Assembly (NCBI RefSeq): GCF_900115345.1
Contig: NZ_FOWC01000008.1
Coordinates: forward strand, 248,001 to 312,000
From: Amycolatopsis rubida
Lineage (GTDB): Bacteria > Actinomycetota > Actinomycetes > Mycobacteriales > Pseudonocardiaceae
Direction of reading: 5' to 3'
Length of the DNA stretch: 64,000 bases
Numbering within the stretch: the first letter of the stretch is position 1; the number at the start of each line of letters is the position of its first letter. The notes under the pieces are model-generated. The model searched no databases. It saw only the letters and a program-made list of their open reading frames with translations, and had not been told where the DNA came from. Positions 44,095 through 51,869 of the stretch are shown here, one piece after another. Made by a program: the position numbers and the translations under genes.

Positions 44095-45264
44095 TCAGCC
44101 CAGCATCCTGGCCGCCACGGCGGCCTGTCGAGCGGCGATCCGCTGTGCCCATTCCTCCGGGGTCACGCGGGCCTCCTGGCGGTAAGGCAGCCGGTCGGCG
44201 AGGTCGCCGAACTTCACGACCTCGACTTCCGGGCCGTCCTCGGCGGTCAGGTCCCGGGAAAGCCGCTGCCAGCGGATCTGGACGTAGCCGCGGTCGTGGC
44301 CGGTGCGTTCGAGCCAGTTCGCGACGCCGGGGTCGCGTTCGCTGATCACGAACCGCATCCTGCCGTCCGGGTCGACGCGGGCCTGGTCGGCGGTGAGGCT
44401 GGTCTGGTGGTTCAGGTAGTCCAGCGAGACGTACCAGCTGCTGCCGAGCTGAATGCCCTGGTACGGCGCGTCCGAGCGGGGCACGGTGACGATCATGACC
44501 TCGTCGTCGGCGAGGTCGTAATGCCCGGCCGAGGAGTACTGCGTGGGCAGGCCGCCGGGCGTGCTGCGCGGTTCGGTCATCGTGTTCGCCGGCAGGTTCA
44601 GGTAGAACCACTTCGGGAAGGCGAGGAACGTCCGGATCCGGCTGAGCAGGATCTTCCCGGTGACCCCGTAGCGTTTCTCCATCGCGGTGCGCGACAACGC
44701 GGGCGGCGCCTGGCCGGTGGTGCCGGCGCAGCGGAGCCGGATCGAGCCGCGGCGTTCGGTCGCCCAGTCGCTGTAGACCTCGCGGACGACGAGCATCGAC
44801 GAACCCGGGCCGAGCACGAAATAGCCGGGCTCCGGGTCGGGTTTGGCCGGGCCGAAGCGGATCTCGAAGGAACCGTCGGCGGCGACGGGGATGTCGCGGT
44901 CGTCGAAGGCGGTCATGCTGTCGGGCACCTCGACCGGCGTGTAGTCCCCGTTGAGGACCTGGAAGCTGAGGTCGGCGGTGGTGCCCCGGGCGCCGGTGAC
45001 GACGTACTCGCGGTCCTCGCGGATGTTCGCGTTGAAGTACAGGGTGTCCGGGTTGTCCAGGCCCATTTTCGTGTACGGGCCGGTGGACTGGGCGAAGTAC
45101 GGGAAGTCCCGGTCGTAGGCCCACGCGGTCTGGATCGAGGCCCGGATGCTGCCCGCGAGGTAGTCGTAGCCCTCGATCAGGTCCTGTTCGGTCCGGACGT
45201 GCGGCGCCTCGGCGATGATCTTTTCGGCTTCGGCGATCGCGCCGGCGAGCGGTTCGGTCAGCAC
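44095..45264 (-). CDS. DUF1214-domain protein
   Basis: A 389-residue protein with the DUF1214 C-terminal domain (SSWYVSLDYLNHQTSLTADQ, then GRMRFVISERDPGVANWL) and an N-terminal part typical of the group (LIEGYDYLAGSIRASIQTAW, NPDTLYFNANIREDREYVVT). Activity is unknown; these proteins recur in actinobacterial clusters with sulfotransferases and SDRs. The GTG start follows GAGGAG. First gene of the operon, preceded by a KstR-like palindrome. Confidence 0.83.
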   Translation of the reverse strand: MLTEPLAGAIAEAEKIIAEAPHVRTEQDLIEGYDYLAGSIRASIQTAWAYDRDFPYFAQSTGPYTKMGLDNPDTLYFNANIREDREYVVTGARGTTADLSFQVLNGDYTPVEVPDSMTAFDDRDIPVAADGSFEIRFGPAKPDPEPGYFVLGPGSSMLVVREVYSDWATERRGSIRLRCAGTTGQAPPALSRTAMEKRYGVTGKILLSRIRTFLAFPKWFYLNLPANTMTEPRSTPGGLPTQYSSAGHYDLADDEVMIVTVPRSDAPYQGIQLGSSWYVSLDYLNHQTSLTADQARVDPDGRMRFVISERDPGVANWLERTGHDRGYVQIRWQRLSRDLTAEDGPEVEVVKFGDLADRLPYRQEARVTPEEWAQRIAARQAAVAARMLG

Positions 45265-45326
45265 CGGAGACTCCTCACACTGGTCCAGATCTGTACCGGA
45301 GTGGTACGTTCAGGGTCGATTGAGAC

Positions 45327-45340
45327 TAGAACGCGTTCTA
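45327..45340. promoter_or_regulatory. KstR-like operator, perfect 14-bp palindrome
   Basis: TAGAACGCGTTCTA lies in the divergent gap between the DUF1214 operon and the IclR gene. It fits the published KstR consensus TnnAACnnGTTnnA. A second near-identical site is at 46737-46750. Confidence 0.7.
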
Positions 45341-45351
45341 AGGACGGGTCA

Positions 45352-46242
45352 ATGGCGGTTGCCCGGCGCTCCCCGCCTACGCAGCGGGTCGTGCGGCTGC
45401 TGGACTATTTCGCGGCCCGGCCGGGGCGGCGCTTCGGACTGTCCGCGCTGGCTCGCGAACTGGACCTGAGCAAACCGACCTGCCTCGGCATCCTGACCGA
45501 GCTGACCGCGGGCGGCTACGTGGTCCGCGACCCGAGTACCACGACCTACCGGCTCGGACCGGCGATGATCGCGGCCGGACGCGCGGCGGGAGAAGGCTTC
45601 GGCGCCAGCGAAATCGCGCGTACCCGCCTGGAAGAACTCAGCGCCCGGTACCAGGCGACGTGCACCGCGTCGGCGGTGGTCGACGGGCGCATCCTGATGC
45701 TGCAGAGCGCCGGGCCGGGCAAAGTGCGGCTCGGCGAGACGTATCCGTTCGCGCCGCCGGTCGGGCTGATGTACGTGCTGTGGGACGCCGGCTCCGCCTT
45801 CGACGCGTGGCTCGCGACGCCGCCCGCGGTGCCGGTCCGGCTGGACGAGGCGTACCTGCGGCGCGTGGTCGCGGAGTGCCGGGAACACGGCTATCTGGTG
45901 GAAAGCCTGACGTCGGCGGGCCGTCGGCTCTACACGCTGATGGCGGGCGTGGCGGCGGGAGATCTGCCGCCGGAGGTGCGCGGGCTGGTCGGCGAGCTGG
46001 TGTCGAGCCTGGGCGAGCGGGTGTACCTCGGCGCGGACCTGGAACCGCGGAAGAAGCACGCGGTGAGCCTGCTGGCCGCCCCGACCTTCGACGCGTCGGG
46101 GCGGCAGGAACTGGTGCTGACGTTGTCGGTCGGGGAGCCGGTCACGGGCGCGGAGATCGCGCGGCGGGGTGCGGCGCTGGTCGCGGTCGCGGACGCGGTG
46201 ACGGCCGAGGCGGGCGGGGTCCGTCCAGATCAGGCCGGCTGA
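45352..46242 (+). CDS. IclR-family transcriptional regulator
   Basis: A 296-residue IclR-type regulator: winged HTH at residues ~10-75 (RVVRLLDYFAARPGRRFGLS, LARELDLSKPTCLGILTEL) and a C-terminal ligand domain (VRLGETYPFAPPVGLMYVLW). ATG start. It is divergent from the sulfotransferase operon and is its likely local regulator, in addition to any KstR control. Its end overlaps the convergent NTF2-like gene by 13 bp. Confidence 0.88.
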   Translation: MAVARRSPPTQRVVRLLDYFAARPGRRFGLSALARELDLSKPTCLGILTELTAGGYVVRDPSTTTYRLGPAMIAAGRAAGEGFGASEIARTRLEELSARYQATCTASAVVDGRILMLQSAGPGKVRLGETYPFAPPVGLMYVLWDAGSAFDAWLATPPAVPVRLDEAYLRRVVAECREHGYLVESLTSAGRRLYTLMAGVAAGDLPPEVRGLVGELVSSLGERVYLGADLEPRKKHAVSLLAAPTFDASGRQELVLTLSVGEPVTGAEIARRGAALVAVADAVTAEAGGVRPDQAG

Positions 46243-46703
46243 CCCCACATGTTCGCGGTCAGCTTCCAGCCCGGCTGGTCCTTCATCGAGACCAGGGTTT
46301 CGTACAGCCGCTCGTACCCCGTGCTGCTGATCCGCCACGCGCCGTCCTCGCGCCGGTAGGTGTCCTCGTAGTACGCGGCTCCCTCGATCACCACTCGGTG
46401 CTCGGCGACGATCACCTTGTCCTGGAACATCCACCGGCCGGTCGCGGTGCCGCCGTCGATCTCGATTTCCGGGTGGCCGGCGAAGTGCATCGTCGTGATG
46501 CCGGGGCCGACGGCGGTGCGCAGGAACTCCATGAGCGCGTCGCGGTTCTCGAAATCGAGCGGTTCGCCGTAGGAGGGCGTGCCGTAGTGCACGCGGGCGT
46601 CGGCGGTGAGCGTCTCCGCCATCTCGTCCCAGCGCTTCAGGTCGAGGCACCGGAGATAGCGGAATTTCACGCGGCGGATCTCTTCGAGTGCGGCCAGGTC
46701 CAT
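46230..46703 (-). CDS. SnoaL/NTF2-like protein
   Basis: A 157-residue cone-shaped NTF2-fold protein (LAALEEIRRVKFRYLRCLDL; RWDEMAETLTADARVHYG; YYEDTYRREDGAWRISSTGY). Relatives include ketosteroid isomerases and dehydratases. With the KstR-like site and SDR this supports a steroid-like or hydrophobic substrate, without proving it. It is divergent from cysD. Confidence 0.82.
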   Translation of the reverse strand: MDLAALEEIRRVKFRYLRCLDLKRWDEMAETLTADARVHYGTPSYGEPLDFENRDALMEFLRTAVGPGITTMHFAGHPEIEIDGGTATGRWMFQDKVIVAEHRVVIEGAAYYEDTYRREDGAWRISSTGYERLYETLVSMKDQPGWKLTANMWGQPA

Positions 46704-46736
46704 GCGCTCAGCGTCCTCCGCCGCTTGACCGAGCGC

Positions 46737-46750
46737 AAGAACTTGTTCTA
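46737..46750. promoter_or_regulatory. Second KstR-like operator
   Basis: AAGAACTTGTTCTA differs from the site at 45327 only in its first base and central dinucleotide. It sits between the divergent NTF2-like gene and cysD, tying the PAPS genes to the sulfotransferase operon. Confidence 0.65.
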
Positions 46751-46785
46751 GTTTTCTTCCTTCGAACCTCGGAAGGACGGATCCG

Positions 46786-47694
46786 ATGGCGACCCAGGCC
46801 TACGAGCTGAGCCACCTCGGTGCGCTCGAAGCCGAAGCCGTGCACGTCTTCCGCGAGGTCGCGGCGACCTTCGAACGGCCGGTGCTGCTGTTCTCCGGCG
46901 GGAAAGACTCGATGGTGATGCTGCACGTCGCGGCGAAAGCGTTCTGGCCAGCGCCGTTGCCGTTTCCGGTCATGCACGTGGACACCGGGCACAATTTCGA
47001 CGAGGTGATCCGGTTTCGCGACGAAACCGTCGAGCGCCGCGGAGTGCGGCTGCTGGTCGTCAGCGTCCAGGACGACATCGACGCGGGCCGGAGCGTCGAG
47101 GATCCGAAGGCGGGCCGGAACCGGCTCCAGACGGCCACGTTGCTGCGCGGCATTCGCGAGAACGGCTTCGACGCGGTGTTCGGGGGTGCGCGCCGCGACG
47201 AGGAGAAAGCCCGGGCGAAAGAACGCGTGTTCAGCTTCCGCGACGAGTTCGGGCAATGGGATCCCCGGCGGCAGCGTCCGGAACTGTGGAATCTCTACAA
47301 CGGCAGGCATCGCAAGGGCGAGCACATCCGCGTTTTTCCGCTGTCGAACTGGACCGAGCTGGGCATCTGGCAGTACGTCGAAGCGGAGGACGTGACCCTG
47401 CCGTCGCTGTATTACGCGCACCGCCGGCCGGTGGTCCAGCGCGACGGGATGCTGCTCGCCGACACCCGGTTTCTTGCCGTGGGCGAGGGCGAAGTTCCTT
47501 ACCCGGCAACGGTTCGATTCCGCACGATCGGCGACGCGACCTGCACCGGCTGCGTCGAATCGGCCGCTTCGTCGCCGGCGGAAGTGGTGGCCGAGGTCGC
47601 CGCGACCCGGGTGACCGAACGCGGCGCGACCCGGGCCGACGACCGGATTTCCGAGGCCGGGATGGAAGACCGCAAAAAGGAAGGCTACTTCTGA
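46786..47694 (+). CDS. cysD: Sulfate adenylyltransferase subunit 2
   Basis: A 302-residue PP-loop ATP sulfurylase subunit that makes APS from ATP and sulfate. The loop is LFSGGKDSMVML (residues ~35-46), followed by VMHVDTGHNFDEVI and GGARRDEEKARAKERVFSFR. Its stop shares a base with the cysNC start (TGATG). The KstR-like site in its promoter suggests regulation with the sulfotransferase locus rather than simple cysteine control. Confidence 0.93.
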   Translation: MATQAYELSHLGALEAEAVHVFREVAATFERPVLLFSGGKDSMVMLHVAAKAFWPAPLPFPVMHVDTGHNFDEVIRFRDETVERRGVRLLVVSVQDDIDAGRSVEDPKAGRNRLQTATLLRGIRENGFDAVFGGARRDEEKARAKERVFSFRDEFGQWDPRRQRPELWNLYNGRHRKGEHIRVFPLSNWTELGIWQYVEAEDVTLPSLYYAHRRPVVQRDGMLLADTRFLAVGEGEVPYPATVRFRTIGDATCTGCVESAASSPAEVVAEVAATRVTERGATRADDRISEAGMEDRKKEGYF

Positions 47695-49523
47695 TGAGCC
47701 GGGTCACGACGGTGCGGCTCGCCACGGCGGGCAGCGTGGACGACGGCAAATCGACCCTGATCGGCCGGCTGCTCTTCGACTCGAAGACGGTGTTCACCGA
47801 CCAGCTCGAAGCGATCGAGCGCACCAGCCGGGACCGCGGCGACGCGTATCCGGATCTCGCCCTGCTCACCGACGGCCTGCGCGCGGAACGCGAACAGGGC
47901 ATCACCATCGACGTCGCGCACCGGTATTTCGCCACGCCCCAACGGAAGTTCATCATCGCCGACACCCCGGGACACGTGCAGTACACCCGGAACATGGTCA
48001 CCGGAGCGTCCACTTCGGACGTCGCGCTGATCCTCGTCGACGCGCGCAAGGGCGTGCTCGAACAGTCGCGCCGGCACGCGTTTCTCGCCAGCCTGCTGGG
48101 CATCCGCCATCTGGTGGTGTGCGTGAACAAAATGGACCTCGTCGACTGGTCGCAGGAACGGTTCGAGGAAATCCGCGAGGAATTCCGCCGGTTCGCGATG
48201 AAATTGCAGACCCCGGATCTGGCTTTCGTGCCGATGTCCGCGCTGCACGGCGACAACGTGGTGCACCGGGGCGCGAGCATGCCTTGGTACGAAGGCACTT
48301 CGCTGCTGCACCACCTGGAACAGGTGCACGTCGCTTCCGATCGGAACCTGGTCGACGCGCGTTTTCCGGTGCAGTACGTGATTCGCGAGCACAGCCGGGA
48401 TTTCCGCGGCTATGCCGGGACGGTGGCGGGCGGCGTTTTCAAACCCGGCGACGAGGTGACTGTGCTGCCGTCCGGGTTCACCACGACCGTGCGCGCGATC
48501 TGGGGTCCCGGCGGGGTCGAGGTGCCCGAGGCGTTCGCGTCGCTGGCGGTCGCCATCGAGCTTGCCGACGAGCTGGACCTCGGCCGCGGCGACCTGATCT
48601 GCCGTCCGGGCAACCGTCCGCACGTGGGCCAGGACGTCGACGCCATGGTGTGCTGGTTCTCCGAACAGGCCTCGCTCGCCCCGGGCGCGAACTACCTCGT
48701 CCGGCACACCACGCGCGAGACCAGGGCCGAGGTCCGCGCGCTCGACTACCGGCTGGACGTCACCACGCTGCACCGCGACGAGGCCGCGGAATCGTTGTCG
48801 CTCAACGAAATCGGCCGGATCCGGCTGCGGACCCGGCAGCCGCTGCTGTTCGACCCCTACGCCCGCAATCGGCCGACCGGCGGTTTCCTCCTGGTCGACG
48901 AACACTCCGGCGACACCGTCGGAGCGGGCATGATCACCGGCCCGAGCGCGACCGCGCCGAATGTGGTCTGGCATCCGGCGGCGGTGTCGCGGGACGAACG
49001 CGCGACCCGCGGCCGGACGGTCTGGCTCACCGGGCTGTCCGCCTCGGGCAAGTCGAGCGTGGCCGTGGAACTGGAGCGCAGGCTGGTCGCCTCGGGCCGC
49101 CCCGCCTACCTGCTCGACGGCGACAATCTCCGGCACGGGCTCAACGGCGACCTCGGGTTCGCCCCGGCACAGCGGGCCGAGAACATCCGCCGCGTCGCGG
49201 AGGTCGCGAAGCTGTTCGCGGACGCCGGGGTGGTGGCGGTGGTGTCGTTGATCAGCCCGTACCAGGCTGACCGCGAACTCGCGCGAACTGTCCACGAAAC
49301 CGCGGGTTTGCCGTTTTTGGAAGTTTTCGTCGACACCCCGCTCGAAGTGTGCGAGGACCGCGATCCGAAGGGCATGTACGCCAAGGCGCGTTCGGGTGAA
49401 ATCACCGGATTCACCGGAGTGGACGCGCCGTACGAACGGCCCGCGTCCCCGGACCTGGTGCTGCGCCCGGAAAACGGCGACCCGGCCGCGATGGCCGCGC
49501 TGGTTCTCGCTGCCCTGGAGTAA
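47694..49523 (+). CDS. cysNC: Bifunctional sulfate adenylyltransferase subunit 1 / APS kinase
   Basis: A 609-residue fusion. Residues ~1-430 form the CysN GTPase (GSVDDGKSTLIGRL, DTPGHVQYTRNM, NKMD) that drives APS synthesis with CysD. Residues ~438-609 form APS kinase (GLSASGKSSVAVELE, LDGDNLRHGLNGDLGF), giving PAPS. The complex thus supplies both the sulfotransferase at 42152 and sulfate assimilation. The last gene of its pair; a hairpin follows at 49572. Confidence 0.93.
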   Translation: MSRVTTVRLATAGSVDDGKSTLIGRLLFDSKTVFTDQLEAIERTSRDRGDAYPDLALLTDGLRAEREQGITIDVAHRYFATPQRKFIIADTPGHVQYTRNMVTGASTSDVALILVDARKGVLEQSRRHAFLASLLGIRHLVVCVNKMDLVDWSQERFEEIREEFRRFAMKLQTPDLAFVPMSALHGDNVVHRGASMPWYEGTSLLHHLEQVHVASDRNLVDARFPVQYVIREHSRDFRGYAGTVAGGVFKPGDEVTVLPSGFTTTVRAIWGPGGVEVPEAFASLAVAIELADELDLGRGDLICRPGNRPHVGQDVDAMVCWFSEQASLAPGANYLVRHTTRETRAEVRALDYRLDVTTLHRDEAAESLSLNEIGRIRLRTRQPLLFDPYARNRPTGGFLLVDEHSGDTVGAGMITGPSATAPNVVWHPAAVSRDERATRGRTVWLTGLSASGKSSVAVELERRLVASGRPAYLLDGDNLRHGLNGDLGFAPAQRAENIRRVAEVAKLFADAGVVAVVSLISPYQADRELARTVHETAGLPFLEVFVDTPLEVCEDRDPKGMYAKARSGEITGFTGVDAPYERPASPDLVLRPENGDPAAMAALVLAALE

Positions 49524-49571
49524 CGCCCAGGCGGCGCAGGATCTGTTCGTACGGCTGGGCTAATGCGCGCG

Positions 49572-49589
49572 CGGCCGGATTTCCGGCCG
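49572..49589. terminator. Hairpin after cysNC
   Basis: CGGCCGGA and TCCGGCCG form an 8-bp dyad about 50 bp beyond the cysNC stop and 140 bp before the methyltransferase start. It may end the cysDNC message and separate it from the RiPP locus. No T-tract. Confidence 0.45.
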
Positions 49590-49726
49590 AGAGCCGATCG
49601 GGCAGGCGTCGCGGTTTCTTCGGGTAACGACCTTTGACCTCGCGTCGCGGGCGCTGCGAGGCTGGAGTTCTGCCTCCGGCGGATTGCCCGGTGGGTGCTT
49701 CGGCAATGGTGCTGGGAGTGTCAGGC

Positions 49727-50443
49727 GTGGATGTCACTTTTTTCGAAGAAGCTTTGCGACGCGAAGTCCGGCCGGGTTCCTTCACCGTCGAAATAGGGGA
49801 CAGCGCGCTGCCGGTCGCTCCGCAACCGCTGGAATGGTGGAAACGGGAACCGGGAGCGAAGCCGCCGGTCGGCTCGGATGTGCTCGATTGGGTCCAGGAC
49901 GGCTACGTGCTCGACATCGGCTGCGCCACCGGTCGTGACCTGGAGATACTCGCCCGGCGAGGCGTGCGCGGGCACGGGATCGAGCTGATCCCGGCCGCCG
50001 TGGAGATGGCGCGCGCGGCGGGTGTTTCCTGCGTGCGGGCGGACGTTTTCTCCTACGTGCCGCCGCGAACCGTGGACGCCGTGCTCGCGGTCGGCGGAAA
50101 CGGCGGAATGGCGGCCCGGCTCGCCGCCCTGCCGGAATTCCTGCGCCGATTGTCTTCGTGGCTGAGCGAAACCGGCCGCATCGTGTTCACCAGCACTGAT
50201 TGGCGCAAGCTTCCGCCCGGAACGTTCAACGACGGCGAACTTCCCGAAGGCGGGTACCGCGGGGACATCCGCATGCGGCTGTGGCTTGAGGACGTGGCGG
50301 GACCGTGGTTCCCGTGGCTGTTCGCCGATCCGGAAGCGCTGGAAAAGGCCTGTTCGGACGTGGGGCTGCGGATCGCGGACCGCAAGGAATGGCAGGGCGG
50401 GATCGCGTACGCGGCGCTGCTCGAACGAGCGGCTTCCGCCTGA
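49727..50443 (+). CDS. Class I SAM-dependent methyltransferase of the RiPP locus
   Basis: A 238-residue Rossmann methyltransferase. Motif I is VLDIGCATGRDLE (residues 61-73), the acidic residue of motif II is in GHGIEL, and a later strand-loop is VDAVLAVGGNG. The GTG at 49727 is chosen because GGGAG lies eight bases before it; ATG 49706 would add seven residues. It precedes the peptide gene by 67 bp and shares its direction with YcaO/TfuA, so it may methylate the modified peptide (for example on Cys, the N-terminus or a thioamide), but it could be unrelated. Family-level only. Confidence 0.75.
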   Translation: MDVTFFEEALRREVRPGSFTVEIGDSALPVAPQPLEWWKREPGAKPPVGSDVLDWVQDGYVLDIGCATGRDLEILARRGVRGHGIELIPAAVEMARAAGVSCVRADVFSYVPPRTVDAVLAVGGNGGMAARLAALPEFLRRLSSWLSETGRIVFTSTDWRKLPPGTFNDGELPEGGYRGDIRMRLWLEDVAGPWFPWLFADPEALEKACSDVGLRIADRKEWQGGIAYAALLERAASA

Positions 50444-50468
50444 TCGCCCGGGAAATCCGCCCCCGAAT

Positions 50469-50487
50469 TTCCCTGACCTTCAGGGAA
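50469..50487. promoter_or_regulatory. Hairpin upstream of the precursor peptide
   Basis: TTCCCTGA/TCAGGGAA form an 8-bp stem with a CCT loop, ending 23 bases before the peptide ATG. It may be a processing or stabilising element at the 5' end of the peptide message. The ribosome site AGAAAGGAA lies after it. Confidence 0.5.
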
Positions 50488-50510
50488 AGGTGAAAGAAAG
50501 GAATACCGGC

Positions 50511-50645
50511 ATGAACGAAATCGTGCTGCCCACGGCCGCCGAACTGGAAGCCGACCTGGCGAGCGTGCGCTCGGAAAAGATCTCGACCTTCCAGTCGCCG
50601 TTCGCCGAGGGCGTGGCCGAGAGCAGCGAACTCTGCGGCTGCTGA
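50511..50645 (+). CDS. 44-residue RiPP precursor peptide ending Cys-Gly-Cys
   Basis: A 44-residue peptide starting MNEIVLPTAAELEADLASVR and ending ESSELCGC. The acidic, helix-prone first half (AAELEADLASVRSEK) resembles a leader; the second half (STFQSPFAEGVAESSEL plus Cys42-Gly43-Cys44) is the likely core, though no GG or AxA cleavage site fixes the border. It has a good AAAGGAA ribosome site at proper spacing, no overlap with other genes and hairpins on both sides. Immediately upstream of YcaO and TfuA, the pair that installs backbone thioamides, it is the obvious substrate. Whether thioamide or azoline forms at Cys42/44 is not known. Confidence 0.82.
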   Translation: MNEIVLPTAAELEADLASVRSEKISTFQSPFAEGVAESSELCGC

Positions 50646-50652
50646 CCAGCGT

Positions 50653-50679
50653 CGGGCTGGCGGCGGTGCCGCCAGCCCG
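50653..50679. terminator. Strong hairpin between precursor and YcaO
   Basis: A perfect 12-bp stem (CGGGCTGGCGGC/GCCGCCAGCCCG) with a GGT loop begins 8 bases after the peptide stop and ends 26 bases before the YcaO ATG. Such partial terminators let a precursor be made in excess over its enzymes. Confidence 0.7.
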
Positions 50680-50705
50680 ATCGGCACCGAGGAAACGAGG
50701 GGAAG

Positions 50706-51869
50706 ATGACGCAGCAGGCGGCCCGGGGTACGGCGAAAGTGGTGTTCGACGGAACGCACCGGAGCCGTCGGCCGGAGGAGACGTGGGAGTGGGTCAAACC
50801 GAAACTGCCGCGGCTCGGCATCACCCGCGTCGCGGACGTCACCTGGCTCGACGAGATCGGGATCCCGGTGTTCCAGGCGATGCGGCCGAACGCGCTGACC
50901 CTCTCGGTCTCGCAGGGCAAGGGCGCGAGCGCCGCGCTCGCCCGGGTGTCGGGAGTGATGGAGGGCGTCGAGCTGTGGCACGCGGAGCATCCGCTGGACT
51001 TCTCGACCCAGACGGCCGCCGCCGGCGAGGCGGAGCGGTTCACCGGATATCGCGTCGACGAACTCGCCCTCGCCGCCCGGAACTGCCTCAATCCGGACAC
51101 GCGCCTGGAGTGGCGGACGGCGCGGCTGGTCGAGGGCGGCGGCACGTCGCTGGTGCCGGTCGAGCTGATCACGCTGGACTTCCGGTTCGACCAGCGCTGG
51201 CTCCCGCCGCTGTTCCGGATCAGCAGCAACGGTCTGGCCAGCGGAAACACCCTGGACGAGGCGCTGCTGCACGGGATGTACGAGGTGGTGGAGCGCGATT
51301 CGATGGCACGCAGGGGCCGAGGGGAACAGTCGTTGCTGGTCCATCCGGAGACCGTCGGGAACGCCGGGCTGGGCGCACTGCTGGAGAAGTACCGGGCGGC
51401 GAAGGTGCACGTCCAGATGAGCTTCCTGCCGAATCCGTTCGGCATCCCGGCGTTCGACGTGCTGATCTGGAGCGACGCCTTTCCCGCGACGTTCACCGGT
51501 TCCGGGGCCCACCTCGACGCGGCAGTCGCGCTGTCCCGGGCACTCACCGAGGCCGCCCAGTCCCGTGCGACAGCCATCGCGGGCGCACGGGACGACATCG
51601 GCAAGGCGCCCTACCGGGAGGCCCGGGTCTTCGGCGTCCGGCGTTCGTCGGATTCGCCGCCGTTCAAGGACGACGACGGCCCGGCAATCCCGTTCGGCGA
51701 AATCGAGTCGGCACCGCTGGCCACTTTGGACGGTGAAGTGCGCGACGTCGCGGCGCGGGTCAAGCGAGTGACCGGACATGCCCCGCTGTACGTCGACCTG
51801 ACCCAGCCGGAGATCGGCATCCCGGTGGCGCACCTCGTCTGCCCTGGCACCTCCTTCCAGCACCAGTGA
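50706..51869 (+). CDS. YcaO-domain thioamide/cyclodehydration enzyme
   Basis: A 387-residue YcaO enzyme, which uses ATP to activate a peptide amide. Nucleotide-binding residues are intact: Ser82-x3-Glu86 with Glu89 (SGVMEGVE), Glu193-x2-Glu196 (YEVVERD) and EAAQSR at 282-287. The Pro-rich PxPxP end of azoline-forming YcaOs is absent; the protein ends GIPVAHLVCPGTSFQHQ, as in TfuA-associated members. It overlaps the TfuA gene as GTGA (51866-51869). With TfuA it is predicted to put sulfur into the backbone of the 44-residue peptide. Confidence 0.88.
   Translation: MTQQAARGTAKVVFDGTHRSRRPEETWEWVKPKLPRLGITRVADVTWLDEIGIPVFQAMRPNALTLSVSQGKGASAALARVSGVMEGVELWHAEHPLDFSTQTAAAGEAERFTGYRVDELALAARNCLNPDTRLEWRTARLVEGGGTSLVPVELITLDFRFDQRWLPPLFRISSNGLASGNTLDEALLHGMYEVVERDSMARRGRGEQSLLVHPETVGNAGLGALLEKYRAAKVHVQMSFLPNPFGIPAFDVLIWSDAFPATFTGSGAHLDAAVALSRALTEAAQSRATAIAGARDDIGKAPYREARVFGVRRSSDSPPFKDDDGPAIPFGEIESAPLATLDGEVRDVAARVKRVTGHAPLYVDLTQPEIGIPVAHLVCPGTSFQHQ

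Noticed and set aside
50286..50645. 119-residue protein containing the Cys-Gly-Cys end
   Set aside because: The long version overlaps the methyltransferase gene in another frame; the ATG at 50511 with its own ribosome site gives the proper small peptide.
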